Of a stretch of 64,000 nucleotides of DNA, positions 17,720 to 26,256 are shown in pieces. This DNA comes from Glycocaulis sp051859565. GTDB taxonomy: Bacteria; Pseudomonadota; Alphaproteobacteria; Caulobacterales; Maricaulaceae. The notes beneath the pieces are model-generated. The model did no database searches and was not told where the DNA came from. It saw only the letters and a list, made by a program, of their open reading frames with translations. The stretch is from NCBI RefSeq assembly GCF_051859565.1, contig NZ_JBHYFK010000007.1:1-64000 (forward strand). The letters run 5' to 3'. Numbering within the stretch: position 1 is the first letter of the stretch; every line of letters starts with the position of its first letter. The translations under genes were made by a program, and so were the position numbers.

Positions 17720-19150
17720 ATGACCGACCTTACCAACGCACCGGAATATACCGTCTCCGATCTTGCCCGCGCGCTCAAACGCACGGTGGAGACCGAGTAT
17801 GGCCATGTGCGCGTGCGCGGCGAGCTGGGCCGGGTGACGGTCCCGAAATCCGGCCACATGTATCTGGACCTCAAGGACGCCGAGGCCGTCATTGACGGGG
17901 TGATGTGGAAAGGCTCGGTCGCGGCGCTCTCCTTCCGCCCGGAGGAAGGGCTGGAAGTGATCGTCGAGGGGCGGCTCTCCACCTTCCCCGGCCGGTCCAA
18001 ATACCAGATCATCATCGAGCGGATGGAGCCTGCGGGCGCAGGCGCGCTGATGGCGCTGCTGGAAGAACGTAAACGCAAGCTGGCCGCCGAGGGCCTGTTC
18101 GCGCCGGAGCGAAAAGCCGCCATCCCCTATCTGCCGCGCGTGGTGGGGGTGGTGACATCGCCCACGGGCGCGGTGATCCGCGATATTCTGCATCGGCTGG
18201 ATGACCGCTTTCCGGTCCATGTCCTCATCTGGCCGGTGCTGGTGCAAGGCGAGGGGGCAGCGGCCCAGATTGCCGCCGGCATTGAGGGCTTCAACGCGCT
18301 TCAGCCCGGCGGGCCGGTGCCGCGCCCGGATGTACTGATCGTCGCGCGCGGTGGCGGCTCGGTGGAGGATTTATGGGCCTTCAACGAGGAAATCGTAGTG
18401 CGCGCGGCGGCGGCCTCCGCGATACCGCTGATCTCCGCTGTGGGCCACGAAACCGATACGACGCTGATAGACTTTGCCTCTGACCGCCGCGCGCCGACGC
18501 CTACAGGCGCTGCTGAAATGGCCGTGCCGGTGCGCCGCGAGCTGATGGAGCGCATTGAGGGCGCGCGCGGGCGGCTGTCCGGCGCCTTGCTGCGCACGGT
18601 GGAGCGCAAGGAGTCCGATCTGCGCGCCGCCTCGCGTGGTCTGCCCCGGCCCGAAAGCCTGCTGGGTGATGCACGCCAGCGGCTCGATTATGCCCATGAA
18701 GCGCTGGTACGCGGGCTGACGCTCGGCATTGAACGCAGGCGCGGCACGCTGGAGCGTCTGTCGGTCCAGCTTCGTCCGCTGGCGCTCAAGCGCGAGATCG
18801 CTGAACGCCGCCAGAGGCTCGCACAGGCCGGTGAACGCATGCGCGCGGCCCAGGTGCGCCGGATCGGCGATCAGGAAAGGCATCTTTCCGGGTTGGGCAA
18901 GACCCTCAAGGCCCTCTCCTACGAGAATGCGCTGGAGCGCGGGTTCGCCATTATCCAGAATGCGGGGGGCAAGCTGGTCCGCTCTGCCAGCGAACTTGCG
19001 CCCGGCGACGCCGTCACCTTGCGCCTGCACGGCGGGGAGAGAGGGGCCGTAATAGACGGCACTGCCAGCCCGGCCCCGCAACGGCAGAAGCCCGCCAGCA
19101 AACCCAAACCGGCCAAGGCCGGTCCTTCGCAGCAGGGCTCGCTTTTTTAA
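17720..19150 (+). CDS. xseA: exodeoxyribonuclease VII large subunit
   Basis: The catalytic large subunit of the single-strand-specific exonuclease VII. The 476-residue protein has an N-terminal OB-fold (VRGELGRVTVPKSGHMYLDLKD), the catalytic core (GVVTSPTGAVIRDI, LIVARGGGSVEDLWAFNEE, SAVGHETDTTLIDFASD, APTPTGAAEM), a long coiled coil from about 270 to 400, and a Lys/Pro-rich tail. ATG 17720 is preferred over the adjacent TTG 17717. The small subunit xseB is not in the window. Confidence 0.94.
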   Translation: MTDLTNAPEYTVSDLARALKRTVETEYGHVRVRGELGRVTVPKSGHMYLDLKDAEAVIDGVMWKGSVAALSFRPEEGLEVIVEGRLSTFPGRSKYQIIIERMEPAGAGALMALLEERKRKLAAEGLFAPERKAAIPYLPRVVGVVTSPTGAVIRDILHRLDDRFPVHVLIWPVLVQGEGAAAQIAAGIEGFNALQPGGPVPRPDVLIVARGGGSVEDLWAFNEEIVVRAAAASAIPLISAVGHETDTTLIDFASDRRAPTPTGAAEMAVPVRRELMERIEGARGRLSGALLRTVERKESDLRAASRGLPRPESLLGDARQRLDYAHEALVRGLTLGIERRRGTLERLSVQLRPLALKREIAERRQRLAQAGERMRAAQVRRIGDQERHLSGLGKTLKALSYENALERGFAIIQNAGGKLVRSASELAPGDAVTLRLHGGERGAVIDGTASPAPQRQKPASKPKPAKAGPSQQGSLF

Positions 19151-19234
19151 CCCTCACCGCTGCACGCGCGGCCTCCGGCGTGCTACATCTCTTGATGATG
19201 GTCCGCCCCCGGACCCGATCATGGAGATTTTTAC

Positions 19235-20200
19235 ATGCGTGTACTTCTCACCAGCGTAGCCAGTCTTGCCCTTCTGGCCGCCTGCAATGGCGAAGCGCCG
19301 GAGAGCGTTGATGATGCGGTAAATCAGTTCGCCGACACGATGAGCGAGGCGGCGGATGAGGTTGGCGAGCTGTTCGACGAGGCCGTCGAGGGCGCATCCG
19401 AGCTCGCAGGTTCCATCGGCGATGAAGTCGCGGCAACGCGCGACGCGCCCACGCTTGAACAGGTGCTGGCCGATCCGCGCCGCGAGGCAGACCGCGCGCG
19501 CGACCAGTACCGCAATCCGCGCGAGACGCTGGAGTTTTTCCAGGTCGAGGCCGATGACACCGTGGTGGAAGCATTGCCCGGCGGTGGCTGGTATGGCCGC
19601 ATCCTTGCGCCCTGGCTTGCTGCGGACGGCGAGTATTACGGCCTCAACTACCCGATGCCTGTCTTCGAGCAGCTCTTCCCGAATATGACCGACGAGCAGC
19701 GGACCCGGCTGGCCGGATGGGAAGCGGGCTTCCCTGCCGCCGCCGCCGAATGGGGCGGCCCGGCGCAAGGCGGCTACACCTTCGGCTCAATCCCGGAGAG
19801 CGCGGCCGGTTCAGCCGATGTGGTGCTCTACATCCGTGCCCTGCACAACATGGCCCGTTTTGGCTTGCTGGAAACGGCGGTCAATGACGCCTGGACGCTT
19901 TTGAAGACGGGCGGCGTTGTCGGCGTGGTCCAGCACCGCGCACCTGCAGGTGAAACCGATGAACGCGCCGATGGCTCGCGCGGGTATTTGCGCGAAGCCG
20001 ATGTCATCGCCGCCTTCGAGGCACGCGGTTTCGTGCTGGAAAGCGCCTCTGACATCAACGCCAACCCGAACGATCCTGCCGATCACGACATGGGCGTGTG
20101 GGCGCTGCCGCCATCGCTGGGCGGCCCTGAGGAGACCCGCGAAGCCATGCGCGCCATCGGCGAAAGCGACCGCATGACTTTGCGGTTCAGAAAGCCGTAG
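19235..20200 (+). CDS. methyltransferase-fold lipoprotein (COG4798-like)
   Basis: A 321-residue protein with an N-terminal lipoprotein signal (RVLLTSVASLALLAAC, lipobox LAAC, Cys at about 17), then an acidic stretch of about 50 residues, then a predicted class I SAM-methyltransferase fold. The glycine-rich loop is ALPGGGWYGRILAPWL, followed by ADVVLYIRALHNM, a GGVVGVVQHRAP strand and a HDMGVWALPP C-terminus. Several bacteria encode exported proteins of this family, and their substrate and source of SAM outside the cytoplasm are unclear. It is monocistronic, flanked by xseA and a repeat-filled gap. Confidence 0.72.
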   Translation: MRVLLTSVASLALLAACNGEAPESVDDAVNQFADTMSEAADEVGELFDEAVEGASELAGSIGDEVAATRDAPTLEQVLADPRREADRARDQYRNPRETLEFFQVEADDTVVEALPGGGWYGRILAPWLAADGEYYGLNYPMPVFEQLFPNMTDEQRTRLAGWEAGFPAAAAEWGGPAQGGYTFGSIPESAAGSADVVLYIRALHNMARFGLLETAVNDAWTLLKTGGVVGVVQHRAPAGETDERADGSRGYLREADVIAAFEARGFVLESASDINANPNDPADHDMGVWALPPSLGGPEETREAMRAIGESDRMTLRFRKP

Positions 20201-20210
20201 GGGGTAGCGG

Positions 20211-20515
20211 TTTCTCCCCTCGCTTGCGGGGGGGAGGGCATTACATCTTCTGTCATCCTCGGGCCGCGTAGCGGTCCGGGGGACCCATGCCTTTTTTCTG
20301 ATGCTCCGCACATCCGTGCGTCGCTCCTCGCTAAAGCTGCGGGCGCGCGGTCGCGCTTGCGGCGCTATCGCGCCGGGGAGCCAGCCCGGCCCGTCAGGGC
20401 CACTAGGCCGAACGGCCGCCCGCGACTTTTCGCGGAACATCGCAACGCGGATGCGTTGCGGAACTAAAGAGGCATGGATCACCCGCATGCGCGGGTGATG
20501 ACAATCGTTGGGGCC
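20211..20515. repeat. palindromic repeat block filling a 334-base gap
   Basis: No gene is seen between the methyltransferase and the TauD gene. The gap holds a GTCATCCTCGGGCCGC... hairpin ending GGGGGACCCATGCC, a GATGCTCCGCACATCCG module, the CGCAACGCGGATGCGTTGCG palindrome at about 20441-20460 followed by GAACTAAAGAGGCATGG, and a TCACCCGCATGCGCGGGTGA palindrome. The block is inverted relative to 54045-54260, which has the same modules in reverse order. Confidence 0.8.
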
Positions 20516-20534
20516 CGGGACCCCGAGTGTTTGC

Positions 20535-21383
20535 CTAAGGCCCCGCAACCGTGGTGCGGTGCATCAGGCGGGCATGGCCGTCATAGCCGCCCGTGGCCAT
20601 GTGCTGGGTGCAGCGATTATCCCACATCAGCAGCATGTCGCTCTGCCATTTGTGGCGATAGACGAAGCGCTCGTCATGGGTGACGCCGTAAAGCTCGACC
20701 AGCAGGAAGAAGGCTTCCTCGTCGGTCAGACCCTTGACCGTTTTCACATAGCCCGGATTGATGAAAAGCGCCTTGCGGCCCGTCTCCGGGTGCACGCGCA
20801 CGATTGGGTGGGCCTTCGTGTTGCGGGCCTCCGGCGCAGCGCGGATGGTCATGGAGCGGTCCTTGGCGTCATTCTCGCCATAGACCCCGTCCGGCGCATA
20901 GGCCAGGGCGGCAGAGTGGATGGCTTCCAGCCCTTCCAGCCTCGCCTTCATCTCCTCTGATAGCGCCTCATAGGCCGCGTAACCATTGCAGAACAGCGTG
21001 TCGCCGCCCACAGGCGGCGTGATCTTGGAATGCAATATCGTGCCGGCGGGCGGGGTGTCCTGAAAGCTCCAGTCAGAGTGCCAGGCGGCAGCAAAGACGG
21101 ACGCCTTCTCGTCCGCTGCGCGCTTCACCTCGATAATGTGGGGATGGCCCTCGATGGGCGCGATGAAAGGATCATCGCCAAACGGGCCGAAATACTGCGT
21201 GAAGCGCTCCAGATCCGCATGGCTCATGGGCTGGTTCGGAAAGGCCAGCACCAGATGCTCCAGCCATGCCGCGCGGATGGCGGCGATTTCGTCCGCGTTT
21301 AGCGGCTTTGACAGATCAACGCCCGTTACCGATGCGCCAAGGCTTGCGCCGCTGGGCGTTACCCTGATGTGTGAAGCGGCCAT
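20535..21383 (-). CDS. TauD/TfdA family Fe(II)/2-oxoglutarate dioxygenase
   Basis: A 282-residue dioxygenase of the taurine/alpha-ketoacid type. The facial triad is visible: WHSDWSF (His and Asp), and the distal His in QHMATGGYDGHARLMHRT, whose Arg should bind 2-oxoglutarate. PVGGDTLFCNGYAAYEAL is the family's central strand. Substrates range from taurine and sulfonates to carboxylates, and nothing nearby (no transporter or sulfite-use gene) fixes it. It is transcribed alone, divergent from the YgjV-like gene. Confidence 0.88.
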   Translation of the reverse strand: MAASHIRVTPSGASLGASVTGVDLSKPLNADEIAAIRAAWLEHLVLAFPNQPMSHADLERFTQYFGPFGDDPFIAPIEGHPHIIEVKRAADEKASVFAAAWHSDWSFQDTPPAGTILHSKITPPVGGDTLFCNGYAAYEALSEEMKARLEGLEAIHSAALAYAPDGVYGENDAKDRSMTIRAAPEARNTKAHPIVRVHPETGRKALFINPGYVKTVKGLTDEEAFFLLVELYGVTHDERFVYRHKWQSDMLLMWDNRCTQHMATGGYDGHARLMHRTTVAGP

Positions 21384-21538
21384 GGCCGGTCTCCTCCCGT
21401 GTGTGTGCGGGGCGTCATTTGCATCGCGCCCGCGTCAGGCCAAGGCTGCCTGCGGCTGTCATCACCCGTCAAGGCGCGCTTGCAAGAGCGCTATGGTGCG
21501 CGTATCGCCGGGCGGTCAGCAGCCCTGGATGATCGTGT

Positions 21539-22048
21539 ATGGACATCGCCCTCATCGCCATCAATGCGCTTGGCCTTGTGGGCTTTGCCTTCATCCTGTT
21601 GTCCACGCGGATGAAGACGAAGCCCGGCTTTCTGATTTCCGACATGACGGGCAATCTGATCGCAGGTACGCACTATGTGTTTCTGGGCGGGGCAGGGGGC
21701 GTGCTGTTTTGCTGGGCCTATGCCCTGTTTGATCTGGCGGCGCTGAAACTTGGCCGGGCCGGGCTGCCGGTGCTGGGCGCTCTGCTGGCCGGGGCCTGCA
21801 TCATTCTGATGTTCTTTGATCCGGGCTGGGCGGACCTGATCGCGGTCATCGGCTCGGTGGCGGCGGTAGCATCGCGCCTGCAGAGCGATATGCGCTATGT
21901 CCTGCTGCTGGCGGCGGCCTCATCGCTGTTCTGGGGCACATATGGCGTGATGATGGGATCGTGGCCGCAGATCGCGTTTTCCAGCACCTATGTAGTCTTG
22001 AGCCTCTACGGGGCGTGGCAGGCACATCGCAAGCTCTCCGCCCCCTGA
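21539..22048 (+). CDS. YgjV-like inner membrane protein
   Basis: A 169-residue protein with about six hydrophobic segments spread over its whole length. The N-terminal ALIAINALGLVGFAFILLS and the spacing of short loops resemble the YgjV group of small bacterial membrane proteins of unknown function. Basic residues around RMKTKPG suggest a cytoplasmic first loop. It lies between tauD-like and pccA genes with no clear functional tie to either. Confidence 0.65.
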   Translation: MDIALIAINALGLVGFAFILLSTRMKTKPGFLISDMTGNLIAGTHYVFLGGAGGVLFCWAYALFDLAALKLGRAGLPVLGALLAGACIILMFFDPGWADLIAVIGSVAAVASRLQSDMRYVLLLAAASSLFWGTYGVMMGSWPQIAFSSTYVVLSLYGAWQAHRKLSAP

Positions 22049-22146
22049 TCGACCCGGCGCGCGGCGCACGCTTGCGATTATCTTGCGGGGCGCGCTAAAC
22101 CCTCACCCGAACCCATTCCTGTCCTCAAGCGTGGCTGGCGCAATTC

Positions 22147-24171
22147 ATGTTCAAGAAAATCCTCATTGCCAATCGCGGCGAGATTGCCGTTCGCGTCATC
22201 AAGACCTGCAAGCGCATGGGGATAAAGACCGTCGCCGTTTACTCAGAGGCCGATGCCGACAGCCTGGCGGTGGAAATGGCCGATGAGCGCGTGTTCCTGG
22301 GCGGATCGCTGCCCGCCCAGTCCTATCTCGACATGGACAAGATCATCGCGGCGGTAAAGGAAACCGGCGCAGAGGCCGTCCATCCGGGCTTCGGCTTCCT
22401 GTCGGAGAACGCGAAGTTTGCCGAGCGCCTGAAAAAAGAGGGCATTGGCTGGATCGGCCCGAACCCGCACGCCATCTCGGCCATGGGTGACAAGCTGGAA
22501 AGCAAGAAGCTCGCCGCCGCTGCCGGTGTCAGTACCGTGCCGGGCTTCAAGGGTGAGATCGTCGATGACCAGCAGGCCGTCGAGGTGGCCGGTGATATCG
22601 GCTATCCGGTGATGATCAAGGCATCCGCTGGCGGCGGCGGCAAGGGCATGCGCATCGCGTGGGATGAGAGCGAGGTGCGCGAGGGCTTCCGCGCTGCACG
22701 CTCGGAGGCCAAGTCCTCCTTCGGTGATGAGCGCATACTGATCGAGAAATTCGTCGAGAAGCCGCGCCATATCGAGATACAGGTGCTGGGCGACAAGCAC
22801 GGACACGTTATCCATCTCAATGAGCGCGAATGCTCCGTCCAGCGGCGCAACCAGAAGGTTCTCGAAGAGGCGCCGTCGCCATTTCTGGACAAGAAGACGC
22901 GCGAGAAGATGGGCGAGCAGGCCGTCGCGCTGGCAAAAGCGGTCGATTATGACAGCGCCGGGACGGTGGAGTTCATCGTCGACCCCAACAAGAATTTCTA
23001 CTTCCTTGAAATGAATACGCGTCTGCAGGTGGAGCACCCGGTCACGGAGCTGACCCACGGGCTTGATCTGGTTGAGCAGATGATCCGCGTGGCCGCTGGT
23101 GAAAAGCTGGAGCTGGCGCAAAAGGATGTGGCGATCAAGGGCTGGGCGGTCGAGGCGCGGCTCTATGCCGAAGACCCGTATCGCGGCTTCCTGCCCTCCA
23201 TCGGGCGTCTGGTGCGCTATGTGGAGCCGGCTGAAGGCCCCAGCGGCCCTGGCACGCTGCGCATCGATTCCGGTGTGCGCGAGGGCGATGAAATCTCCAT
23301 GTTCTACGACCCGATGATCGCCAAGGTGATCGGGCAGGGCGAGACGCGCGAGAAGGCCATCGACGCGCTTTCCGCCGCGCTGGACCGGCTGGATGTGGCG
23401 GGCCTGCAGTCCAACGCGCCTTTCCTGGCCGCCGTGCTGGACGAGCCCGATTTCCGCAAAGGCGCCATCCATACCGGCTATATCGAGGAGCATTTCCCCG
23501 ACGGCTTTCACGGCACCGCGCCCAAGGAAAGCCAGTGGCGCGCCTTCGTGGCGGCCTCTGCCCTGATCCATACCGTCTTCGTGGAGCGCGCCGCGCGTAT
23601 TGCCGGGCGCATCACGCCGGGCGTGGGCGATGGCAAGGCGCATAACTGGACGGTGCTGATCGATGACCAGCAATTTGCGGCCGAGATCACAGTAGAGCCG
23701 GGCCGGGAGAGCGGCTTTGCCGCCACCGTCTACATGCCGGGCCTCAGCGCCGAGCCGGTCAATCTGGAGACGGGTTGGAAGCCGGGCGATCATGTCTTCG
23801 AGGCAAAGCTGGGCAAGGAGAGCTTCAGCCTGTCGGTGGAAGACCGCACGCAGGGCTACTGGCTGCGCCACCGGGGCTTTTCCGCGCTGGTACGGGTCTA
23901 TTCCCCGCGCATTGCCGAGCTGGCTGCGCGCCTGCCCGAACGCCCCGAACCCGATACCAGCAAGCAGATCATCAGCCCGATGCCGGGCCTGATCGTCTCG
24001 GTCGCGGTGGAGCCGGGCCGTGAGGTGAAGGCGGGCGAGGTGCTGCTCACCGTCGAAGCCATGAAGATGGAAAACGTGCTGCGCGCCGAGCGCGACGGCA
24101 CGGTGAAAACCGTCAGCGTGAAAGCAGGCGACAGCGTGGCCGCAGACGAGCTGCTGGTAGAGCTGGAGTAA
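22147..24171 (+). CDS. pccA: propionyl-CoA carboxylase, biotin-containing alpha subunit
   Basis: The biotin carboxylase plus biotin-carrier subunit that feeds propionyl-CoA to methylmalonyl-CoA. The 674-residue protein has a biotin carboxylase part (FKKILIANRGEIAVRVIK, KASAGGGGKGMR in the ATP-grasp lid, MNTRLQVEHPVTE, MFYDPMIAKVIG), a linker or BT domain of about 120 residues, and a biotinyl domain with biotin-lysine Lys640 in VEAMKMENVL. The length and the SIGRLVRYVEP region match PccA more than the methylcrotonyl enzyme encoded at 43000. The beta subunit pccB is not in this window. Confidence 0.87.
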   Translation: MFKKILIANRGEIAVRVIKTCKRMGIKTVAVYSEADADSLAVEMADERVFLGGSLPAQSYLDMDKIIAAVKETGAEAVHPGFGFLSENAKFAERLKKEGIGWIGPNPHAISAMGDKLESKKLAAAAGVSTVPGFKGEIVDDQQAVEVAGDIGYPVMIKASAGGGGKGMRIAWDESEVREGFRAARSEAKSSFGDERILIEKFVEKPRHIEIQVLGDKHGHVIHLNERECSVQRRNQKVLEEAPSPFLDKKTREKMGEQAVALAKAVDYDSAGTVEFIVDPNKNFYFLEMNTRLQVEHPVTELTHGLDLVEQMIRVAAGEKLELAQKDVAIKGWAVEARLYAEDPYRGFLPSIGRLVRYVEPAEGPSGPGTLRIDSGVREGDEISMFYDPMIAKVIGQGETREKAIDALSAALDRLDVAGLQSNAPFLAAVLDEPDFRKGAIHTGYIEEHFPDGFHGTAPKESQWRAFVAASALIHTVFVERAARIAGRITPGVGDGKAHNWTVLIDDQQFAAEITVEPGRESGFAATVYMPGLSAEPVNLETGWKPGDHVFEAKLGKESFSLSVEDRTQGYWLRHRGFSALVRVYSPRIAELAARLPERPEPDTSKQIISPMPGLIVSVAVEPGREVKAGEVLLTVEAMKMENVLRAERDGTVKTVSVKAGDSVAADELLVELE

Positions 24172-24308
24172 CCTTTCACCAGATTTTGGTTGACCGCTCC
24201 CGCGTTGCAGGCCGAGGCTGGGGCAAGGATTGAATCGCGTACCCGGCCCCCTCGAGCCTTCGCGCGCCGATCCGGTTTGTATTGACCACTTCCCGGAGGG
24301 ACAAAGAC

Positions 24309-24698
24309 ATGAATTTCATGGACGCCGTAAAATCGGTCTATTCCAACTATGTGGGCTTTCACGGGCGCGCCCGCCGCAGTGAATATTGGTGGTTTTTCCT
24401 CTTCTATCTGATCGTCTATGGCGTGCTTTACACGATCGATCTGAGCCTCATCGGTTATCCGGCGCTGTCGGGCATTTTTGCGCTGGCCAGCTTCCTGCCT
24501 TCACTCGCCGTGGCTGTGCGCCGTCTCCACGATACCGGACGCTCGGGCTGGTGGATTCTGATCAGCCTGGTGCCGCTGGTCGGCTTCATCGTGCTGATCA
24601 TTTTCTATGTGATGGATAGCCAGCCGGGCGTGAACAAGCATGGCCCCAACCCCAAAGGAGTTGTGGCTGCTGCTGCCGATACCGTAACCGGCGGCTAG
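24309..24698 (+). CDS. DUF805 family membrane protein
   Basis: A 129-residue inner-membrane protein of the DUF805 family. The conserved N-terminal FHGRARRSEYWWFFLF and the central VRRLHDTGRSGWW motif between membrane helices are clear, and the C-terminus has PGVNKHGPNP, also usual for the family. Function is unknown. ATG 24309 is selected (the frame is open from 24282) because GGAGG lies about 9 bases upstream. An intrinsic terminator follows at 24727. Confidence 0.88.
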   Translation: MNFMDAVKSVYSNYVGFHGRARRSEYWWFFLFYLIVYGVLYTIDLSLIGYPALSGIFALASFLPSLAVAVRRLHDTGRSGWWILISLVPLVGFIVLIIFYVMDSQPGVNKHGPNPKGVVAAAADTVTGG

Positions 24699-24726
24699 AC
24701 GCACCGCTCATTGGCCTGACCATGAC

Positions 24727-24760
24727 GGGCGCGGGTGCCAAACCCGCGCCCGTTTCTCTT
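24727..24760 (+). terminator. intrinsic terminator after the DUF805 gene
   Basis: A perfect 10-base stem, GGGCGCGGGT with ACCCGCGCCC and a 5-base loop, is followed by GTTTCTCTT. It lies 28 bases after the stop codon, and the next gene starts at 24827. Confidence 0.75.
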
Positions 24761-24826
24761 CCGCCCGTTCCCGGCTTGGGCTAGAAGCGGCCCGAAACAC
24801 GCTTTCCCCCGTCCCGGAGCCCCCTT

Positions 24827-25348
24827 GTGCCGATCAATTTCCGTGCATTTTTCCTGCCCGATACGCGCGCCGACGCGGACACGTTCTGGCTGGGGCTGGG
24901 ATTTATCGCTTTTGCCGACGCGCTGCGCCTGACCCTGCTCGATGCGGGGCTCGCCATGTTTGCCTGGCTGCTGATCCTGTTCTGCCTTGCCGCGCTTCAT
25001 ATCAACCGGCTGCGCGATGCCGGCCGCCAGGGCCCGCTGGTGATCGTGCCGCTGGCCGCGGGTGTGGCGGTGAAGGCGATTGTCGCCATTATCGCGGTGA
25101 CGGTGGCCATCCTGCCGGGCTTCATGGACTATCTCGAAGCGCAGGGCGTCGACATCAACGACCCCGCGCAGGTGCAGGCCGCCGGTCAGGACGATGAGCT
25201 CATTGCCGGCTTCCAGCAGCTGATGATCGAGAACGAGGCCGATACGCTGGCCGCGTTTTCCGCTGGCGACTGGCCGTCAGCCATCGCCTTCTGGCTGACC
25301 GTGTTTGCCATCGGCTTCTGGTTTGCGCGCATGCCCCGCAGGGCGTGA
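24827..25348 (+). CDS. divergent DUF805-like membrane protein
   Basis: A 173-residue membrane protein, GTG start with GGAG upstream. It has four hydrophobic segments, at about residues 23-57 (two), 66-90 and 150-168. The loop HINRLRDAGRQGP echoes the RRLHDTGRSGW motif of the preceding DUF805 protein, so the two may be related by old duplication. A polar insert of about 45 residues (QGVDINDPAQVQAAGQDDEL) separates the third and fourth helices. Function is unknown. Confidence 0.62.
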   Translation: MPINFRAFFLPDTRADADTFWLGLGFIAFADALRLTLLDAGLAMFAWLLILFCLAALHINRLRDAGRQGPLVIVPLAAGVAVKAIVAIIAVTVAILPGFMDYLEAQGVDINDPAQVQAAGQDDELIAGFQQLMIENEADTLAAFSAGDWPSAIAFWLTVFAIGFWFARMPRRA

Positions 25349-25360
25349 GGGTGCGCTTTT

Positions 25361-25465
25361 CCCCTCGTCCTTCGAGACGCTCACTGCGTTCGCCCTCAGG
25401 ATGAGGGGAAAAGTGCGCTTAAGCCCTCATCCTGAGGAGGCCGAAGGCCGTCTCGAAGGACGAGG
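25361..25465. repeat. long inverted repeat (CTCGTCCTTCGAGACG family)
   Basis: Arms of about 40 bases, CCTCGTCCTTCGAGACG ... CTCAGGATGAGGG and its near-complement CCCTCATCCTGAGGAGGCCG ... CGTCTCGAAGGACGAGG, are separated by about 20 bases. The transcript would form one large imperfect hairpin between convergent genes. Copies lie at 45225-45327 and 56737-56840, always close to a stop codon. Confidence 0.85.
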
Positions 25466-25473
25466 ACTTGACC

Positions 25474-26154
25474 TCAAACCGGCGGTGCTTCGTCCTCGAC
25501 CGCGCCGAAAATCTCCACGAACGCTGATTTCAGCGCGAAGTCCGCATCGTCCATCGTTACCGGCAGGCCCAGATCGGTCAGGCTGGTGACGCCGTAGGAT
25601 GGATCGGTAATCCCGCACGGGACTATCCCCCCAAAATGGGAAAGGTCCGGCTCCACATTCAGCGCGATGCCGTGAAACGAGATCCAGCGGCGCAGGCGGA
25701 TGCCGATCGCGGCGATCTTGTCCTCGCGTGGCGGGCCGCCCACAGCTGTGCGGTCCACCCACACGCCGATCCGGTCGCAGCGCTTCTCGCCCTTGATGTT
25801 GAAACGGTCCAGCGCGCCGATGATCCAGTCTTCGAGATTATTGACGAACTGGCGCGCATCGCGGCCGCGTTCCCGCAAATCCATCATCACATAGGCCACG
25901 CGCTGGCCCGGCCCGTGATAGGTGTATTCGCCGCCCCGGCCGGAACGGTAGACCGGAAATTTCTCCGGTTCGCGCAGGTCTGACGCGTCCGCGCTGGTGC
26001 CGGCGGTGTAGAGCGCAGGGTGCTCCAATAGCCAGATCAGCTCGCCCGCCTCGCCGCGATGAATGGCCGCCACGCGCGCCTCCATCGCCGCAACAGCGGC
26101 TTCATAATCGACCGGGGCTGCAGAAACTGCCCATCCGGCTGGTTTTTGTTGCAT
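25474..26154 (-). CDS. lipB: lipoyl(octanoyl) transferase
   Basis: Moves octanoate from acyl-carrier protein to lipoyl domains, the first step of lipoate assembly. The 226-residue protein has HPALYTAGTSAD, the signature RGGEYTYHGPGQ, the catalytic Lys in EDKIAAIGIRLRRW with ISFHGIALNV, and catalytic Cys in GIVPCGI. It is convergent with the DUF805-like gene and divergent from the FliN-like gene. LipA is not present here. Confidence 0.95.
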   Translation of the reverse strand: MQQKPAGWAVSAAPVDYEAAVAAMEARVAAIHRGEAGELIWLLEHPALYTAGTSADASDLREPEKFPVYRSGRGGEYTYHGPGQRVAYVMMDLRERGRDARQFVNNLEDWIIGALDRFNIKGEKRCDRIGVWVDRTAVGGPPREDKIAAIGIRLRRWISFHGIALNVEPDLSHFGGIVPCGITDPSYGVTSLTDLGLPVTMDDADFALKSAFVEIFGAVEDEAPPV

Positions 26155-26256
26155 TGCTTAACGCCTCGGAAACCGGCCCGGAACATCGTGTGTAAACGCG
26201 CCGCTTTCAAGTGAGGGTGTGCGGCGGGAAAACGCGGGACAAGGTATCATCATCTT

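Noticed and set aside
17624..18247. Upstream extension of the DHFR-like frame
   Set aside because: It runs antisense through xseA. The ATG at 17623 has an AAAGGAG site and the domain begins there.
22243..23871. Long open frame (542 codons) on the minus strand
   Set aside because: It is exactly antisense to pccA, has no recognisable motif, and high-GC genes commonly leave such shadow frames open.
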